Source: Mycolicibacterium sp. P1-18
Lineage (GTDB): Bacteria > Actinomycetota > Actinomycetes > Mycobacteriales > Mycobacteriaceae
Assembly (NCBI RefSeq): GCF_008329535.1
Contig: NZ_NPKR01000008.1
Location: forward strand, 310,001-374,000
Length of the DNA stretch: 64,000 nucleotides
Direction: 5' to 3'
Shown here: positions 21,798 to 30,632 of the stretch, in pieces
Layout: each line of letters opens with the position of its first letter
How positions within the stretch are numbered: position 1 is the first letter of the stretch
Program-made: the position numbers and the translations under genes
The notes under the pieces: generated by a model
Databases searched by the model: none
What the model was told of the DNA's origin: nothing
The model's input: only the letters and a program-made list of their open reading frames with translations

Positions 21798-22940
21798 GTG
21801 ACGCACCCCTCCGCGCCGTTGCCCCGCAAGATCCGCAAGGTGGGCGCGCCCCTGGGCGCCATCATCGCGATGGGCATCGTGGCAGGTCTGTCGGTGATCC
21901 TGCTGACGGCCGTGAACCCCGCCGGCACGTCGATCGGCTTCGTGCTCGCCACCGCCGCGGTGCTCGTGGTGCTGCTGGCCTACCTGTGGCTGGACCGGTG
22001 GGAACCCGAGCCCCCGCGCCTGCTCGTACTGGCCTTCACCTGGGGTGCGTCGGTCGCGATCGTGGTGTCGATCATCTTGGAGCTGGTGTTCGGGTCGTTG
22101 CTCGCCACCGGTGAGGCGGCCACCGACGAGTTCGTCACGCTGGCCGTCGTGGCGCCGATCGTCGAGGAGGCCGCCAAGGGCGTCTTCCTGTTGATCATGA
22201 TGACCGGTCGCCGCCGCAACGAGCTGAACTCGCTGACCGACTGCCTGGTCTACGCCGGCATCGTCGCCGCGGGGTTTGCCTGGCTGGAGAACATCGCCTA
22301 CATCGGCGGCGGCGAATCCCTCGGCGGATCGCTCGCCACCGCGGGACTGCGGCTCGTCATGGGCCCCTTCGCCCACCCGCTCTTCACGACGATGACCGCG
22401 ATCGGGGTCTACTTCGCCCTGCAGCGCCGCGGCACCGTCGCCAAGGCGGGCTGCATCGTGGCCGGGTACGCCGGTGCCGTCGTCATGCACGCGTTGTGGA
22501 ACGGCTCGTCCTTCTTCGGCATCGAGACGTACTTCCTGGTCTATCTCCTCTGGATGGTCCCGGTGTTCGCGCTGGCGATCGTCCTCGCGGTGACCAGCCG
22601 CCGCCGCGAGCAGCGGGTCGTCGCCGCGAAGCTGCCCGGCATGGTGGCCGCCGGCGTGGTGACTCCCAACGAAGCGACCTGGCTGACCTCGATTCCCGCC
22701 AGGAAGTCGGCGATCGCAGAGGTGACGCGATTCGCCGGCAAGCCGGCGGCCAAGGGCGTCAAGGAGTTTGCCGCGCAGGTGGTCGAACTGGCCTTCGTCA
22801 GGGACCGCATCGACCGGGGTTTCGGCGACCAGAGGGTGCACGCCCTGCTGAACGACGAGACCTACGCGGTGTACGCGGCACGGGCGGCGGCGCCGGTGCT
22901 GCAGTCCTTCGCGGCGTACCGCGGTCGACCGCTGCACTAA
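21798..22940 (+). CDS. PrsW family intramembrane metalloprotease
   Basis: A 380-residue polytopic membrane protein with about eight helices in the first 270 residues. The PrsW family signature motifs are present: VEEAAKG (near residue 120) with the paired Glu, FAWLENIAYI (near 155), FAHPLF (near 192) and MHALWN (near 232), giving the Glu/His residues expected at a metal site. PrsW of Bacillus cleaves anti-sigma factors; the target here is unknown. The C-terminal 100 residues are soluble and mycobacterial in character. The start is GTG 21798 after a leaderless promoter. Confidence 0.87.
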   Translation: MTHPSAPLPRKIRKVGAPLGAIIAMGIVAGLSVILLTAVNPAGTSIGFVLATAAVLVVLLAYLWLDRWEPEPPRLLVLAFTWGASVAIVVSIILELVFGSLLATGEAATDEFVTLAVVAPIVEEAAKGVFLLIMMTGRRRNELNSLTDCLVYAGIVAAGFAWLENIAYIGGGESLGGSLATAGLRLVMGPFAHPLFTTMTAIGVYFALQRRGTVAKAGCIVAGYAGAVVMHALWNGSSFFGIETYFLVYLLWMVPVFALAIVLAVTSRRREQRVVAAKLPGMVAAGVVTPNEATWLTSIPARKSAIAEVTRFAGKPAAKGVKEFAAQVVELAFVRDRIDRGFGDQRVHALLNDETYAVYAARAAAPVLQSFAAYRGRPLH

Positions 22941-22978
22941 TGTCGGTCGGCATCGGCTCCCCCAGGATCGGATGACGA

Positions 22979-23401
22979 ATGCAGGTCATAGCCTTTGGAC
23001 CGTCACTGAACGCAGTGCAGGAGGAAACCGGCGGTGTCACCACCACCGGTTTCCCGATGACCAGCTGCTACGTGGACGGTTTCCCCCACGAGATCACCAT
23101 CCCGGTCGTCCTGGCGGTCGTGACCGAGGGTGGCGGTGACTACGACATGCGCCGTTTCGTCGTCGCCACCGCGCCGGACGGGGAACGCGTCGGTGCCCTG
23201 GAGCTGGCCTGGCACTGGCCGGACGATCCGGCCCAACCGGTCAAGTTCCGGGTCTTCGCGCAATTGCTGCCCATGCGGGTGACCTCGGCCGGCATCTACA
23301 CCCTGGGCCTTCACGAGACCGTCGACGGTACCGGCGGCGACCACCTGTTTCCGCTGGCGATCCTGCAGTTCAACCCGCTCGGCCAGGTGCCGGGCGTCTA
23401 G
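22979..23401 (+). CDS. conserved hypothetical protein of 140 residues
   Basis: A 140-residue soluble protein without signal peptide. It has a beta-rich pattern with alternating hydrophobic residues and conserved-looking ITIPVVLAVVTEGGG and GLHETVDG segments. No catalytic motif is evident; the layout is like small actinobacterial proteins of unknown function (possibly the DUF6941 type, not certain). The ATG at 22979 is used. It follows the PrsW-type gene by 38 bp and may be co-transcribed with it; it is convergent with polA, 8 bp apart. Confidence 0.7.
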   Translation: MQVIAFGPSLNAVQEETGGVTTTGFPMTSCYVDGFPHEITIPVVLAVVTEGGGDYDMRRFVVATAPDGERVGALELAWHWPDDPAQPVKFRVFAQLLPMRVTSAGIYTLGLHETVDGTGGDHLFPLAILQFNPLGQVPGV

Positions 23402-23409
23402 CTGCGCTT

Positions 23410-26106
23410 CTAGTGAGCCGCCGCGTCCCAGCTGCCGCCGTATCCCACCGACACCTCTAGCGGCACGTCGAGCGGGTAGGCGCCACCCATCTCCTCCCGC
23501 ACCAGCGCGTCGAGACGCTCGTGCTCGCCCTCGGCGACCTCGAAGAGCAACTCGTCGTGGACCTGAAGCAGCATTCGCGACTTCAGTCCGGCGTCGCGAA
23601 TCGCGGCGTCGGTGTTGATCATCGCGACCTTGATGATGTCGGCGGCGCTGCCCTGGATCGGGGCGTTCAACGCGGCGCGCTCGGCGGCCTCCCGCACGTT
23701 GCGGTTGCTGCTGTCCAGCTCCGGCAGATAGCGCCGCCTGCCCAGCACCGTCGAGGTGTAGCCGTCCTTGCGGGCCTGGTCGACGACGGACTGCAGGTAG
23801 TCGCGCACCCCGCCGAAGCGGGAGAAGTACGCGTCCATCTGCACCTTGGCCTCCTCGGTGGAGATCTTGAGCTGGGCGGCGAGACCGTAGGCGCTCAGGC
23901 CGTAGGCCAGCCCGTAGGACATCGCCTTGACGCGGCGGCGCAGTTCGGCGGTCACCTCGTCGATCGGCACGCCGAAGGCCCGGGAGGCGACGAACGAGTG
24001 CAGGTCCTCCCCGGTGTTGAACGCCTCGATGAGCCCCTCGTCCTTCGACAGGTGGGCCATGATCCGCATCTCGATCTGGCTGTAGTCCGCCGTCATGAGT
24101 TCGGTGTAGCCGGCGCCGACCACGAAGCCGGTGCGGATCTCGCGACCGGCCTCGGTGCGGATCGGGATGTTCTGCAGATTCGGTTCGGTCGACGACAGCC
24201 GTCCTGTCGCCGCGATGGTCTGGTTGAACGTGGTGTGGATCCGGCCGTCGGACCCCACCGCCGCGAGCAGCCCGTCGACGGTGACCTTGAGCCTGGTCGC
24301 GTCGCGATGGGCGAGCAGATGCTGCAGGAAGGGATGCCCGGTCTTGTCGAAGAGCCCTTGGAGCGCGTCGGCGTCGGTGGTGTATCCGGTCTTGGTGCGC
24401 TTGGTCTTCGGCATTTCGAGCTCGTCGAACAGCACCACCTGCAGCTGCTTGGGCGAGCCGAGGTTGATCTGCTTGCCGATCACCGCGTAGGCGGCTTCGG
24501 CGGCGTTGCGGATCAGGTCGGCGAACTGACTCTGCAACTGACCCAGCAGATCCGTGTCGATGGCGATGCCGGTCGCCTCCAACTGCGCCAGCACCCGCTG
24601 CACCGGAAGCTCCATGTCGCCCAGCAGGGCCGAGGAGTCGATCCTGGCCAGCTCCTCGTCGAGGGCGTTGGCGAGGTCGGCGACCGCCGAGGCGCGCAGC
24701 AGCAGCGTCTGGACGGCTTGGTCGTCGACGCCGTCTTCGTCGTCGAGGAGTGAAAGCTGTTGCTGTTCGGGATTTTCGGCACGGAGCTCGCGCTTGAGGT
24801 ACCGCACGGCGAGGTCGTCGAGGGCGAAGCTGCGTTGACCCGGGCGTACCAGGTAGGCGGCCAGGGCGGTGTCGGACGTGACGCCCTTGAGCTCCCACCC
24901 GCGACCGGCGAGGTCGTGCATCGCGAGCTTGGCCTCGTGCAGCGACTTCGGGATCGCCGGATCGGCGAGCCACGCGGCCAGCGCCGTCTCGTCGGCGGGG
25001 TCCATCGCGGTGGTGTCGAGGTAGCAGCCCTCGCCGTCGGCGGAGACGATCGCCAGCGCGGTCGCGTCGGAGTCGAAGGCCAGGTGGTTGCCCACCACGG
25101 CCAGGCCGAACCGCTGACCGGTGCTGTGCTCGGTGAGCCAGGTGGCCAGCGTGCCGCGTTCGAGCGCCCCGCCACGGACGTCGAAGCCCTGATCCACCTC
25201 GGGATCCGACGAGGCGAGGGTGTCGAACAGCCGGTCGCGCAGGACGCGGAATTCCAGGTCGTCGAAGAGCCGGTGGATCTGGTCGCGGTCCCACGGCATC
25301 ATCCGCAGCGTGTCGGGCGTCTGGGGCAGCGGGACGTCCTTGACCAGTTCGGTCAGATCCCGGTTGAGGATGACGTGGGAGAGGTTGGCGCGCAACGACT
25401 CCCCCACCTTGCCCTTGACGGTGTCGACCGCGTCGACGAGCGCCTGCAGCGACCCGTACTCGACGATCCACTTGGACGCCGTCTTCTCGCCGACGCCGGG
25501 AATGCCGGGCAGGTTGTCGCTCGGGTCGCCGCGCAGCGCCGCGAAGTCGGGGTACTGGGTGGGCGTCAAGCCGTACTTCTCGACGACGGCCTCGGGGGTG
25601 AAGCGGGTCAGCTCGGACACGCCCTTGCGGGGGTAGAGCACCGTGACGTCGTCGCTGACGAGCTGCAGGGCGTCCCGGTCGCCGGTGACGACCAGCACGC
25701 GGTAGCCCTCGGCCTCGGCCTGGGTGGCCAGCGTCGCGATGATGTCGTCGGCCTCGAAACCGGGCTCGGCCAGGGCGGTGATGCCCAGCGCGAGGAGAAC
25801 TTCCTTGGTGATGTCGATCTGGCCGCGGAACTCGTCGGGCGTCGCCGAACGGCCCGCCTTGTACTCGGGGTACTTCTCGGAGCGGAACGTCTGCCGCGAG
25901 ACGTCGAAGGCCGCGGCGATGTGCGAGGGCTGCTCGTCGCGGAGCAGGTTGATCAGCATGGCGGTGAAGCCGTACACCGCGTTGGTGGTCAGCCCGCCCT
26001 GGGTCTTGAAGTTCTCCGCGGGCAGCGCGTAGAACGCCCGGAACGCCAGCGAATTGCCGTCCAAAAGCATCAATGTGGGCTTGGTGTCGGTCTTGGCGGG
26101 GCTCAC
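23410..26106 (-). CDS. polA: DNA polymerase I
   Basis: An 898-residue DNA polymerase I for Okazaki fragment processing and repair synthesis. The N-terminal 5'-3' nuclease domain (residues about 10-300) shows LLDGNSLAFRAFYALP and the acidic TGDRDALQL. The middle region has the 3'-5' exonuclease fold but lacks its catalytic acidic residues as in other mycobacterial PolA proteins. The polymerase domain has motif A TADYSQIEMRIMAHLS, the O-helix RRRVKAMSYGLAYGLSAYGL, and motif C LQVHDELLFE. The start is GTG 26106, 6 nt after TAGAGT. It is divergent from the DUF35 gene. Confidence 0.98.
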   Translation of the reverse strand: MSPAKTDTKPTLMLLDGNSLAFRAFYALPAENFKTQGGLTTNAVYGFTAMLINLLRDEQPSHIAAAFDVSRQTFRSEKYPEYKAGRSATPDEFRGQIDITKEVLLALGITALAEPGFEADDIIATLATQAEAEGYRVLVVTGDRDALQLVSDDVTVLYPRKGVSELTRFTPEAVVEKYGLTPTQYPDFAALRGDPSDNLPGIPGVGEKTASKWIVEYGSLQALVDAVDTVKGKVGESLRANLSHVILNRDLTELVKDVPLPQTPDTLRMMPWDRDQIHRLFDDLEFRVLRDRLFDTLASSDPEVDQGFDVRGGALERGTLATWLTEHSTGQRFGLAVVGNHLAFDSDATALAIVSADGEGCYLDTTAMDPADETALAAWLADPAIPKSLHEAKLAMHDLAGRGWELKGVTSDTALAAYLVRPGQRSFALDDLAVRYLKRELRAENPEQQQLSLLDDEDGVDDQAVQTLLLRASAVADLANALDEELARIDSSALLGDMELPVQRVLAQLEATGIAIDTDLLGQLQSQFADLIRNAAEAAYAVIGKQINLGSPKQLQVVLFDELEMPKTKRTKTGYTTDADALQGLFDKTGHPFLQHLLAHRDATRLKVTVDGLLAAVGSDGRIHTTFNQTIAATGRLSSTEPNLQNIPIRTEAGREIRTGFVVGAGYTELMTADYSQIEMRIMAHLSKDEGLIEAFNTGEDLHSFVASRAFGVPIDEVTAELRRRVKAMSYGLAYGLSAYGLAAQLKISTEEAKVQMDAYFSRFGGVRDYLQSVVDQARKDGYTSTVLGRRRYLPELDSSNRNVREAAERAALNAPIQGSAADIIKVAMINTDAAIRDAGLKSRMLLQVHDELLFEVAEGEHERLDALVREEMGGAYPLDVPLEVSVGYGGSWDAAAH

Positions 26107-26112
26107 GCCCTC

Positions 26113-26118
26113 ACTCTA
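26113..26118 (-). promoter_or_regulatory. -10 element of a leaderless promoter for polA
   Basis: The minus strand reads TAGAGT, 6 nt, GTG 26106. No Shine-Dalgarno sequence is present. Confidence 0.55.
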
Positions 26119-26200
26119 TTCACCCGGGGTGACACGTTCGGACGCCATGCCTCGACGGACCCGAACTGCAACACGTTGCAGTTTTGCCTCCCGCATCGAT

Positions 26201-26206
26201 TAGTCT
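26201..26206 (+). promoter_or_regulatory. -10 element of a leaderless promoter
   Basis: TAGTCT, 6 nt, GTG 26213. Together with the polA element this gives two leaderless promoters back to back in about 106 bp. Confidence 0.6.
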
Positions 26207-26212
26207 GACCGC

Positions 26213-26665
26213 GTGCCAGCATCTACCGACGCCCACGCGCAACTACCGGCCATCGACGGATGGTTCACCACCGACGACGCCGGGGTCGTCCACCTGATCG
26301 CCGGCAAGTGCACGCAGTGCGGCACCTACGTGTTCCCCCCGCGGGAGAACAACTGCCCCAACCCCGCGTGCACCGGCGAGCACCTCGAGCAGGTGCCGCT
26401 GTCCCGGCGCGGAACGCTGTGGAGCTACACCGAGAACCGTTATCCCCCGCCGGCGCCCTACCCGGCCGCGGACCCCTTCGTGCCGTTCGCCATCGCCGCG
26501 GTCGAACTCGCCGACGAGGGACTCATCATCCTCGGCAAGGTCGTCGAGGGCACCCTGGCCGCCGACCTGAAGGTGGGCATGGAGATGGAGCTGACCACGA
26601 TGCCGCTCTACACCGACGAGGACGGTTTCGTCCGCACCGTGCACGCCTGGAGGATCGCCTCGTGA
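26213..26665 (+). CDS. DUF35/OB-fold acyl-CoA-associated zinc-ribbon protein
   Basis: A 150-residue protein with an N-terminal rubredoxin-like zinc ribbon (CTQCG near residue 33, then CPNPAC near 48) and a C-terminal OB-fold (residues 60-150). DUF35/ChsH2-type proteins partner with thiolase-fold enzymes and present acyl-CoA substrates. The gene directly precedes the thiolase gene with a GTGA overlap, matching the M. tuberculosis Rv1628c-Rv1627c pair. The start is GTG 26213, set by the leaderless promoter. The likely role is as a partner subunit of the thiolase in lipid or sterol side-chain metabolism. Confidence 0.88.
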   Translation: MPASTDAHAQLPAIDGWFTTDDAGVVHLIAGKCTQCGTYVFPPRENNCPNPACTGEHLEQVPLSRRGTLWSYTENRYPPPAPYPAADPFVPFAIAAVELADEGLIILGKVVEGTLAADLKVGMEMELTTMPLYTDEDGFVRTVHAWRIAS

Positions 26666-27864
26666 CCACCCCGGACCCGCTCTACATCCTCGGCGCTGGG
26701 ATGCACCCCTGGGGCAAGTGGGGCCGCGACTTCACCGAGTACGGCGTGGTGGCCGCCCGCGCCGCGCTCGCTGAGGCCGGCCTCGACTGGCAACAGATCC
26801 AACTCGTCGCCGGCGCCGACACCATCCGCAACGGCTACCCCGGCTTCATCGCCGGGTCGACGTTCGCGCAGAAGCTCGGGTGGAACGGCGTCCCCGTCAG
26901 CTCCAGCTACGCCGCGTGCGCGTCGGGCTCCCAAGCGCTGCAGAGCGCCCGCGCCCACATCCTGGCCGGCTTCTGCGACGTCGCCCTGGTCATCGGCGCC
27001 GACACCACGCCGAAGGGGGCCTTCGCCCCGGTCGGCGGCGAACGCAAGAACGACCCGGACTGGCAGCGCTTCCACCTCATCGGCGCCATGAACCCGGTGT
27101 ACTTCGCCCTGCTGGCGCGCCGTCGCATGGACCTCTACGGCGCCACCTCCGAGGACTTCGCCCAGGTCAAGGTCAAGAACTCCCGCCACGGCCTGCAGAA
27201 CCCGAATGCGCGGTACCGCAAGGAATCCGCGATCGCCGACGTGCTGGCCAGTCCCGTGGTCTCCGACCCGCTGCGCCAGCTCGACATCTGTGCCACCTCC
27301 GACGGCGCCGCCGCGCTGATCGTCGCGTCGAAGTCGTTCGCCGAGAAGCACCTTGGCTCCCTGGCGGGTGTCCCGTCGGTGCGGGCCGTCAGCACCGTGA
27401 CGCCGCGGTACCCGCAGCACCTCCCCGAACTGCCCGACATCGCGACCGACTCCACCGCCGTCGTCGCGGCTCCGGACCGGGTGTTCAAGGACCAGATCCT
27501 CGACGCCGCGTACGCCGAGGCCGGCATCGGTCCGGAGGACGTGTCACTCGCCGAGGTCTACGACCTGTCGACGGCGCTCGAACTGGACTGGTACGAGCAC
27601 CTCGGCCTGTGTGCGCGGGGCGAGGCCGAGGAGCTGCTGCGCAGCGGCGCCACCACCATCGGCGGCCGGGTACCGGTCAACCCGTCGGGCGGGCTGGCCT
27701 GCTTCGGCGAGGCCATTCCCGCACAGGCCATCGCGCAGGTCTGCGAGCTCGTGTGGCAGCTCAAGGGCCACGCCATCGGCCGTCAGGTCGAGGGCGCGAC
27801 CGTGGGCGTCACCGCGAACCAGGGCCTCTTCGGCCATGGCTCGTCGGTGATCGTCGCGCGCTAG
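26662..27864 (+). CDS. thiolase-fold lipid-transfer protein/acetyl-CoA acetyltransferase-like
   Basis: A 400-residue thiolase superfamily protein of the SCP2/lipid-transfer group. The nucleophile motif is SSSYAACASGSQAL (Cys near residue 90), and the C-terminal half has NPSGGLACFGEAIPA and the GxNQGLFGHG segment. The typical thiolase CxG near the end is not present as such, as in Ltp-type aldolases; a Claisen or retro-aldol reaction on an acyl-CoA is likely, with the DUF35 protein as partner. It corresponds to Rv1627c by context. The start is GTG 26662, overlapping the DUF35 stop. It overlaps the convergent ABC gene by 4 bp. Confidence 0.87.
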   Translation: MTTPDPLYILGAGMHPWGKWGRDFTEYGVVAARAALAEAGLDWQQIQLVAGADTIRNGYPGFIAGSTFAQKLGWNGVPVSSSYAACASGSQALQSARAHILAGFCDVALVIGADTTPKGAFAPVGGERKNDPDWQRFHLIGAMNPVYFALLARRRMDLYGATSEDFAQVKVKNSRHGLQNPNARYRKESAIADVLASPVVSDPLRQLDICATSDGAAALIVASKSFAEKHLGSLAGVPSVRAVSTVTPRYPQHLPELPDIATDSTAVVAAPDRVFKDQILDAAYAEAGIGPEDVSLAEVYDLSTALELDWYEHLGLCARGEAEELLRSGATTIGGRVPVNPSGGLACFGEAIPAQAIAQVCELVWQLKGHAIGRQVEGATVGVTANQGLFGHGSSVIVAR

Positions 27865-28604
27865 GCGACGCCGAGGTAGGCGGCGCGAATGCTGTCGTCG
27901 GCCAACAGGTCTCGGGCCACGCCCTCCCTGGTGACCGATCCCGTCTCGAGGATGTAGGCGCGGTCGGACCGGCTCAGCGCCTGCTGCGCATTCTGTTCGA
28001 CGAGCAGCACGGTGGTGCCCTGCTTGTTGATCTCGGAGATGATCTTGAAGATCTGCGAGATGACCATCGGCGCCAGACCCATCGACGGCTCGTCGAGCAG
28101 CAGCACCTTGGGCCGCGCCATCAGGGCCCGCCCGATCGCCAGCATCTGCTGCTCGCCACCGGAGAGGGTGCCGCCAACCTGGCTGCGACGTTCCGCCAGC
28201 CGCGGAAACGTCTCCATGATCCAGTCGAAGCGTTCGTGGTGCTCGGCCTTGGAGGGGAACTTGCGCCCGTAGCAACCCATTTCGAGGTTGTCCACCACCG
28301 TCATGCCGGGAAAGACGCCGCGGCCCTCCGGGGCCTGGATGAGCCCGTCGGTGACCCGGCGGTGCGCCTTGACCTTCGAGACGTCCTGACCGTCGAACCA
28401 CACCGACCCCGACGACAGCGGCCGAAGACCCGAAATCGCACGCATCATCGTCGTCTTGCCCGCACCGTTGGAACCAAGCAGCGTGACCAGCTCGCCGTCG
28501 TGCACCTTCAGCGAGACACCGTGCAGCGCTTGGATTCTGCCGTAGTGCACGACGACGTCGCGCACCTCGAGCAGGACGGGTCGCGGATCATTGGAGCTCG
28601 TCAT
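27861..28604 (-). CDS. branched-chain amino acid-type ABC transporter ATPase (LivF-like)
   Basis: A 247-residue ABC ATPase of the LivF type. Walker A GSNGAGKTT near residue 39, LSGGEQQMLAIGRAL signature, Walker B VLLLDEPS and the switch His replaced by the Q of LLVEQN, typical of LivF. It powers uptake with the LivG partner. The start is ATG 28604; the open frame extends upstream but overlaps livG. It is the last gene of a same-strand cluster SBP-LivH-LivM-LivG-LivF with ATGA-type overlaps. Confidence 0.93.
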   Translation of the reverse strand: MTSSNDPRPVLLEVRDVVVHYGRIQALHGVSLKVHDGELVTLLGSNGAGKTTMMRAISGLRPLSSGSVWFDGQDVSKVKAHRRVTDGLIQAPEGRGVFPGMTVVDNLEMGCYGRKFPSKAEHHERFDWIMETFPRLAERRSQVGGTLSGGEQQMLAIGRALMARPKVLLLDEPSMGLAPMVISQIFKIISEINKQGTTVLLVEQNAQQALSRSDRAYILETGSVTREGVARDLLADDSIRAAYLGVA

Positions 28605-29430
28605 CGGGCACCCCCAGGTAAGCGGCGACGACCTTCGGATCCTCGCGAATTTCGGCAGGCAGGCCATCGGCGATCTTGCGCCCGAACTCGAGCACCACGA
28701 TGCGGTCGGTGACGCCCATGACCAGGCGCATGTCGTGTTCGATGAGCAACACGGTGTAGCCGTCGTCTCGGATGGCCTGGATCAACTCGATCAAGGCGGA
28801 CTTCTCACTCGGGTTGAACCCGGCCGCCGGCTCGTCCAGACACAGCAGCTTGGGTTCGGTGGCCAGCGCCCGGGCGATCTCCAGACGCCGCTGATCGCCG
28901 TAGGGCAGGTTCTTGGCCTTCTCGTCGGCTCGCTGCGAGATGCCGACGAATTGCAGGAGGGCGGCGGCCTTCTCGATCGCCGACTTCTCCTCGCGCCGGT
29001 GTCGCGGCGTGCGAAGCAGGGCGCCGGGGACCGACGTCTTGTGCCGGGCGTCGGTGCCCACGACGACGTTCTCCAGGGCCGTCATCTCGCCCCAGAGCCG
29101 GATGTTCTGGAACGTCCTGGCGATGCCGCGGCGGGTGATCTCGTGCCGCTTGATCTTGCCCAGCGGCGCACCGTCGAACATCACCGTGCCCGACGTCGGG
29201 CGGTACACGCCGGTGATGGCGTTGAAGCACGTCGTCTTGCCGGCGCCGTTCGGGCCGATGAGACCGAGGATCTCCCCGCGCTTGATGTCGAACGTCACCG
29301 CGTCCAGGGCGGTCAACCCGCCGAACTTCACCGTCAAGTCGGTTGTCTGGAGCAGGGTTTCGCCCTCGGCGGCCTTCACCTCGCGGTGCAGTGCCGCCAT
29401 CTCCTCGTCGATCATGGGCTGGTCGGTCAT
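28588..29430 (-). CDS. branched-chain amino acid-type ABC transporter ATPase (LivG-like)
   Basis: A 280-residue ABC ATPase of the LivG type: Walker A GPNGAGKTT near residue 57, the ITRRGIARTFQNIRLW Q-loop segment, the helical insert, and Walker B LLCLDEPAAG, with the LIEHDM switch His. The LSGGQ signature is degenerate, NLPYGDQRRLEIARAL, as is normal for LivG. The start is ATG 29430, overlapping livM by 4 bp. Substrate specificity lies in the binding protein at 31718. Confidence 0.92.
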   Translation of the reverse strand: MTDQPMIDEEMAALHREVKAAEGETLLQTTDLTVKFGGLTALDAVTFDIKRGEILGLIGPNGAGKTTCFNAITGVYRPTSGTVMFDGAPLGKIKRHEITRRGIARTFQNIRLWGEMTALENVVVGTDARHKTSVPGALLRTPRHRREEKSAIEKAAALLQFVGISQRADEKAKNLPYGDQRRLEIARALATEPKLLCLDEPAAGFNPSEKSALIELIQAIRDDGYTVLLIEHDMRLVMGVTDRIVVLEFGRKIADGLPAEIREDPKVVAAYLGVPDDELQ

Positions 29431-30632
29431 GCTGCTGCCTTCGAGTCGTCGGCCTTGCTCAACAGTTTCTTCGCCGACGTGGCGTAGGCGAGGAGCTGTT
29501 GACGCACCGGGAACAAGCCCTGCGGGCGGAAGATCATCAACACCACCAGTGCCAGGCCGAAGAACAAGTACTTCAGGTCGCCGAGGTTGACCCCGAACAT
29601 CTCCACGCCGAGCAACCGGTTGGGCAGGTACACCACGATGAACGCGCCGAAGATGACGCCCAGCTTGTTGCCCTGGCCGCCGAGCACGACGGCGACGAGG
29701 AACAGCATCGAGTTGATGATGTTGAAGTTGGTCGGGGCCACGTACTGCACCTGGCCGGCGTACAACGCTCCGGACAGCCCGCCGATGCCGGCGCCGATCA
29801 CGAAGGCCCACAGCTTGAACTTGAACGTGTCGACGCCCATCACCTCGGCGGCGTCCTCGTCCTCTCTGATGGCCACCCAGGCCCGGCCGACGCGGCTGCG
29901 TTCCAGGTTGCCGACGAACAGCAGGATCCCGATCATCAGCAGCAGGCCCAGCCAGAACCACCAGGTGCCGTAGTTGGCGTCACCGGTCGAGTTGCCGCTG
30001 GAGAACACGCCATTGGGCAGCCGTTCGCTCTCCCCCACCCGCGGATAGGCGATCTGGTTCAGACCGCGCGAGCCGTTGGTGACGTCGGAGAGGTTGTCGG
30101 CGAGGAGCCGGATGATCTCGCCGAAGCCGAGTGTCACGATGGCCAGGTAGTCACCGCGCAGCCGCAGCGTCGGCGTGCCGAGGATCAACCCCGCGAGCGC
30201 GGTGACCGCCATGGCGATGGGCACGCAGGACAGCCACGCCCAGTCCTTGCTGAAGAAGCCCGTCGCCCCCAACTTGTTCCAGGGACTGTCGGGGCTGGTG
30301 AGCAGTGCCACCGTGTACGCGCCGACCGCGTAGAAGCCCACGTAGCCGAGGTCGAGCAGACCGGCCTGGCCCACCACGACGTTGAGGCCGATCGCGATGA
30401 TCGCGATCATCACGAAGGCCGCCATGGTGCCGCCGAAGCTGATGCCCGGGGTGTCGATGAAGCCAGGGGTGTACAGCGGCAGCAGCGCCAAGAGGCCGAA
30501 GCCCACGATGCCGACGATCCACTTGGCCGGCCGGCCCAGCCCGTCCCACCACTGCCGCAGGCCGTCGCCGGGGGCCAGAAGCCGCTGCGCCGCAGTGCTC
30601 TTCGGAGATTCGGTTCCCGCCTGATGAGTCAT
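29427..30632 (-). CDS. branched-chain amino acid-type ABC permease (LivM-like)
   Basis: A 401-residue permease with about ten membrane helices; the N-terminal 35 residues are soluble. The LivM signature GLNVVVGQAGLLDLGYVGFYAVGAY and the inner-membrane coupling segment TPTLRLRGDYLAIVTLGFGEI are present. It pairs with LivH to form the channel. It starts at ATG 30632, overlapping livH by 4 bp. Confidence 0.93.
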   Translation of the reverse strand: MTHQAGTESPKSTAAQRLLAPGDGLRQWWDGLGRPAKWIVGIVGFGLLALLPLYTPGFIDTPGISFGGTMAAFVMIAIIAIGLNVVVGQAGLLDLGYVGFYAVGAYTVALLTSPDSPWNKLGATGFFSKDWAWLSCVPIAMAVTALAGLILGTPTLRLRGDYLAIVTLGFGEIIRLLADNLSDVTNGSRGLNQIAYPRVGESERLPNGVFSSGNSTGDANYGTWWFWLGLLLMIGILLFVGNLERSRVGRAWVAIREDEDAAEVMGVDTFKFKLWAFVIGAGIGGLSGALYAGQVQYVAPTNFNIINSMLFLVAVVLGGQGNKLGVIFGAFIVVYLPNRLLGVEMFGVNLGDLKYLFFGLALVVLMIFRPQGLFPVRQQLLAYATSAKKLLSKADDSKAAA